The notes under the pieces are model-generated. The model was given only the letters and a program-made list of their open reading frames with translations, was not told the origin of the DNA and ran no database searches. Source: Carnegiea gigantea (Eukaryota; Streptophyta; Magnoliopsida; Caryophyllales; Cactaceae). From it: 64,000 nt of DNA. Positions 60,961 through 64,000 of the stretch are shown piece by piece (positions within the stretch are counted from its first letter, which is position 1; every line of letters starts with the position of its first letter). The translations under genes and the position numbers were made by a program. The DNA is taken from contig JAKOGI010001353.1 in the NCBI GenBank assembly GCA_029747015.1, positions 1 through 64,000 on the forward strand, written 5' to 3'.

Positions 60961-61690
60961 ATGAGCACGAATCCTTTTGGAGTTACTTCTCTAGGGTTAA
61001 AGACTTAAGTGCTCATCTTGTGGACCAAAAGCTTGAAAAATGGAAAATTTATGAGGTCGTCTATGTGGATGTAAGTGGGAAGACCCGGGCTATTTTCAAC
61101 TTATTGTATTTTCTTTCGAAAAATCTTGATGAAGCCTAGAACTTGCTAGAAAATTTGGGTCTAGACAATTATGAATTTGAAAAGGCTAAAGAGACTCTGG
61201 GGTACTGTACTAGTGATCCATCTGTTTGTCATGCTAATTCTTATTCACATGGTCAGTTTAGGGACCCATGTGCTCAACCACACTCTTGTGTTCTTGATCA
61301 TATTTCTGTTTGGTGTGATTATTATAAATCTTCTAATCATGATATTAATAGCGGTCTATATCACATGAATAATGCTTTTTGTACAATTCTTAAAAAGATA
61401 ACGAATGATATGACAGAAAAAATAATTAATTGAACTACGCAGGAGAACTGGTTCAATGTATGAATAAAATAAGAGAGTGTGACAATGGGCATAAGTTGAA
61501 CTTCAGTTTAGGATCTCCTACAGTTAAAGTCAGTCTTGATGATGATTTTGAGTATACTATTTCCTCTAGATTTGAGGCTCCAATTGATATACATTTGAAC
61601 AACCTTAGGAAAAAGATTGTCCTCCCTATATCTTCACTATCAACCATTCCATTTGTGGGAAGAAATAGGACTAACCTGGATGCGAAAATA
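60961..61690 (+). pseudogene. Gypsy Tat/Athila-like first ORF, broken
   Basis: An ATG at 60961 (MSTNPFGVTSLGLKT) follows the A-rich leader usual in these elements. After stops, an open segment 61143-61433 contains LGLDNYEFEKAKETLGYC and WCDYYKSSNHDINSG, a decayed Cys/His pattern. Then 61430-61690 has KVSLDDDFEYTISS. The order resembles the protein found directly after the leader in some Tat-type elements. Copia-2 cuts it off at 61694. Confidence 0.45.
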
Positions 61691-61693
61691 TAC

Positions 61694-61982
61694 TGTCGGT
61701 AATAGTCCACGATAATATAAGAATACCAATCACGCCAATAATAATACCAAGTGGCTACTAGAGTCGCTTTAGGGTTTCACATCCTAAATCCGAGAACTCG
61801 ATAGATGGTAGTTCAACCATGAGAGAGAAGTAGAAGAATATGGGAGATATAATATTCGCGTCATAGCGTCTACCAAGGCTAACACCCTTCAACCCCTTTA
61901 TATAGGTTAGGGGGTAGCAAGGGTTGTCGCCCTAGGCGACTTAAGTGGCCGTCGGGCCTAATCTCATTAGGCCCATCCAACA
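61694..61982 (-). repeat. Copia-2 3' LTR (289 bp)
   Basis: On the minus strand it runs TGTTGGATGGGCC to TTACCGACA. A TATA box (CTATATAAAGG) lies near 61903-61893. Directly upstream is AAGTGGGAGC, the polypurine tract (61992-61983). GACTCTAGTAGCCACT is shared with the Copia-1 LTRs; the rest has diverged. Confidence 0.85.
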
Positions 61983-62930
61983 GCTCCCACTTGGCCACTT
62001 AAGCTGTAAAACACGTATTCTCCATGTATCACAACTCCTCACGCTTCATACCAGGAATAGGACGTGTGACCAAAAATAAGTAGTGTTATATTAAGTTACC
62101 ATCCAACTAACATAACACTTTCACGAAATACGATACCCCAAAAATATCCCAAGACATCACCAGTGGCATCTCTAATCCCTTATGCCTGATATATCATATG
62201 ATTATGTTCTCAACATAATTGCCCGGGTTGATATGGTGATGGTGGATAGATTTTTCCTTAAACACTCATGAAATCTTATCTTAACTTAATTGTTTTCCTA
62301 ACGTGTTCTCGCTGAACCGTATACATCGTGGTTCTTGAGAATCACATTAAAGTAGCATCATTAAGTTTCGACTTAATATCATAACTTTAAGTCAAAGGGT
62401 TATCGTCCATAGGGTCACACAGTGATAAGTAATAGGGAATTTAATTGTCACCCCATATATGGGTCGTCTTATGAGCACACACAGTATGAGATGTGTGTCA
62501 CAGTGTAGCTCCCACTTAGCTGGGTTCATCACTCTTTATGCCATGTGAATCGTCAGTCTAGATTTTCACCCAAAAATCTAACCTGAGTCACTAGATCAAC
62601 ATACTGAATGTTGGTCTTGACACTCAAGATTCGGCTTTTAAGGCTTCAATATGAAAACTTATTTCATACTCGGCTCCCTCGAGTCTCATCTTAGTTTTAC
62701 TAAGGTGACTATATTCATTCCACTCACACACTTCCAGTGTGAGCAATCAATATTGCACCCCTAGTGCTAATATGATTCAGTCTCATCCTACTCGCTACTC
62801 AAGCGTCAGGGTGATTGCCTATGTGACTAGGCCAATCAGAAACCTGTGACATTTCAATATGCCTAACGTACAACAATGAGCATCTTACCCATAAAAGAAA
62901 CATGTCCATTACGTAACAGAACATGTCTAG
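61983..62930 (-). other. Copia-2 conserved 3' non-coding region
   Basis: About 950 bases with no open frame, aligned with 17466-18438 in Copia-1 in the same place relative to RNase H and LTR. It includes TTAGGCATATTGAAATGTCA and TATGTTGATCTAGTGACTCA. Confidence 0.75.
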
Positions 62931-63012
62931 ATACCAAACTTTATGAAATCCAAGACTCAACCAATGAGTTTTGGACACATCATTAGGAATGGGTTTAGTT
63001 AAGGGAACATAA

Positions 63013-63420
63013 TCACCTTGTTAGTCTATATATATATACCCAATGACAATGCTTTTTGTCTCTATAGTACAAGATACACAATCTACCTCCATAGCTGACA
63101 TTGTTGTGCAGCTGTGCTTCTTTGCTGCACCATGACATGGCTCTCCCACTCAGGGTGATGACATATCCTGAGTTTAACTTAGACTCATCCGAGTTACCAC
63201 CCCAATCAAACTTTGAGCATCCTCTCAACTTGAGGCCTGCTCCTTGATAGCAAAATGCTGAGTTATCAATACCACGAAGGTAGCATTTGATTCTCTTGAT
63301 GACTTGTCAATTAGGAAGTCTTAGGTTACTTTGATAACGACTTATCAAATTATCTGCAAAGCAATATCAGGTCATGTACATAACATGGCTTTCATTAAGC
63401 TTACTATGATACTAGGGTTA
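63013..63420 (-). pseudogene. Copia-2 RNase H
   Basis: The open segment has RGCSKFDWGGNSDESKLNSG, YVITLSGRAMSWCSKEAQ and further residues of Copia RNase H. Upstream, RESNATFVV and a SLM.AMLCT-type segment are broken by stops. The enzyme would remove template RNA during cDNA synthesis. Confidence 0.85.
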
Positions 63421-64000
63421 AGGACATTGTTCATTATCTCTATTTTATCATCTATTTTAGAGCATTGGGCAAGACTCAAGGTTGAACCTTTCTCAACTGG
63501 AGTATTTATAGGTTAGGAATTACAAACCCAAAATCGTTCCAAGACACTTTGATGCATGCTTTTTGGGACGGCTTTGGATTATTTTCACTCCTAGGACATA
63601 CCTAGTTTCACCCGTGTCCTTCGTCTCAAAGACATGGAATGACTACCTTTTAGTAGTTTTAATCATCTCCAAATTGTTCCTAGTCAACAGTATGTCATTA
63701 ACATGAGGAACGTAATCCCCATGTTGATCTTTAGACATATACAATGGTCTTTTGAAACCATTTAAGCCAAAATAGTTTTATGGAATCTAGAGTACCAAGA
63801 ACTGGAAGATTACGTAAGATCACATATGGACCTTTTAAGATGACACAAATTGTCCTCTTATCCCTTTGATACAAAATCAATGGGTTAGTCTATATAAATC
63901 TCTTTCTCAAGATCACCATTGAGAAAAACAATCTTTACTCCATTTCGAACAACTCAAAGTCCGAATGGGAAACCAGGGCTAAGAGTATCCGGGCCTAAAC
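63421..64000 (-). pseudogene. Copia-2 reverse transcriptase (partial)
   Basis: In minus-strand order from the window edge: FELFEMDVKTIFLNGDLEKE-like sequence (motif A), then HVNDILLTRNNLEM (the YVDD site, with the first Asp changed to Asn as in Copia-1) and RYVLGVKIIQSRPKKHA. Stops interrupt it. The 5' remainder lies outside the window. Confidence 0.8.

Larger units (their letters stand above)
61694..64000 (-). mobile_element. Copia-2, 3' half of a minus-strand Copia element
   Basis: The 3' LTR, a long non-coding region, RNase H and RT are present; the rest lies beyond the window. Sequence and order match Copia-1. It interrupts the Tat-like ORF. The candidate target bases on this side are TATAC (61689-61693). 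Confidence 0.85.

Overview
The window reads as nuclear DNA of a flowering plant, most likely a eudicot. It is AT-rich, almost wholly made of nested transposable elements, and contains plant-type Copia, Sirevirus, Gypsy Tat/Athila-like, LINE with an RNase H tail, CACTA, hAT, Tourist-like MITE and SINE copies. I see no bacterial-style operons, rRNA, tRNA genes or CRISPR arrays. The species cannot be named from the sequence.

One host gene is well supported: a minus-strand MIF/D-dopachrome tautomerase-like gene of the MDL3 type. Exon 1 is 37146-37036 and exon 2 is 26224-25994. Together they encode 113 residues ending in PKL, a plant-type peroxisomal signal. The exons are separated by a 10.8 kb intron holding a SINE with a 12-bp target duplication, an hAT element, two Tourist-like elements and several other repeats. 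A TATA box lies at 37249-37241. A solo LTR ends about 160 bp beyond the stop codon, and a full-length LINE ends about 265 bp upstream of the TATA box.

Layout, left to right. 1-1.5 kb: unassigned. 1.5-1.9: MITE. 2.0-about 19.5: minus-strand LINE (LINE-1) split by an old 10.8 kb Copia element (Copia-1, 7988-18796, target duplication CATAC), which itself carries a later insert of about 3.5 kb. 19.7-23.9: Gypsy Tat/Athila-like LTR split by a CACTA-like transposon. 24.3-25.8: a repeated host segment hit by two MITEs and a solo LTR (CTAGT). 26.0-37.2: the MDL3-like gene. 37.5-54.2: full-length LINE (LINE-2, minus, 10/11-bp target duplication) split by a Sirevirus (40352-50558, CTTGT) and an hAT element (52443-53020, GTAACCAC). 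54.9-56.7: more MITEs and a Z-DNA-prone tract. 58.4-59.6: a decayed retroelement or pararetrovirus-like fragment. 59.6-61.7: start of a Tat/Athila-like Gypsy element with a tRNA-Asp-type primer site. 61.7-64.0: 3' half of a minus-strand Copia element (Copia-2) of the same family as Copia-1.

Most element ORFs carry stops and frameshifts. The Sirevirus is the youngest large insertion; its LTRs differ by about 5-6% in the part I aligned by hand. Its region downstream of pol encodes an extra protein resembling the 'putative plant transposon protein' domain. That accessory ORF, the conserved 1 kb non-coding 3' region shared by the two Copia elements, and the SINE-bearing giant intron are the most interesting items. 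I found no convincing wholly new system.
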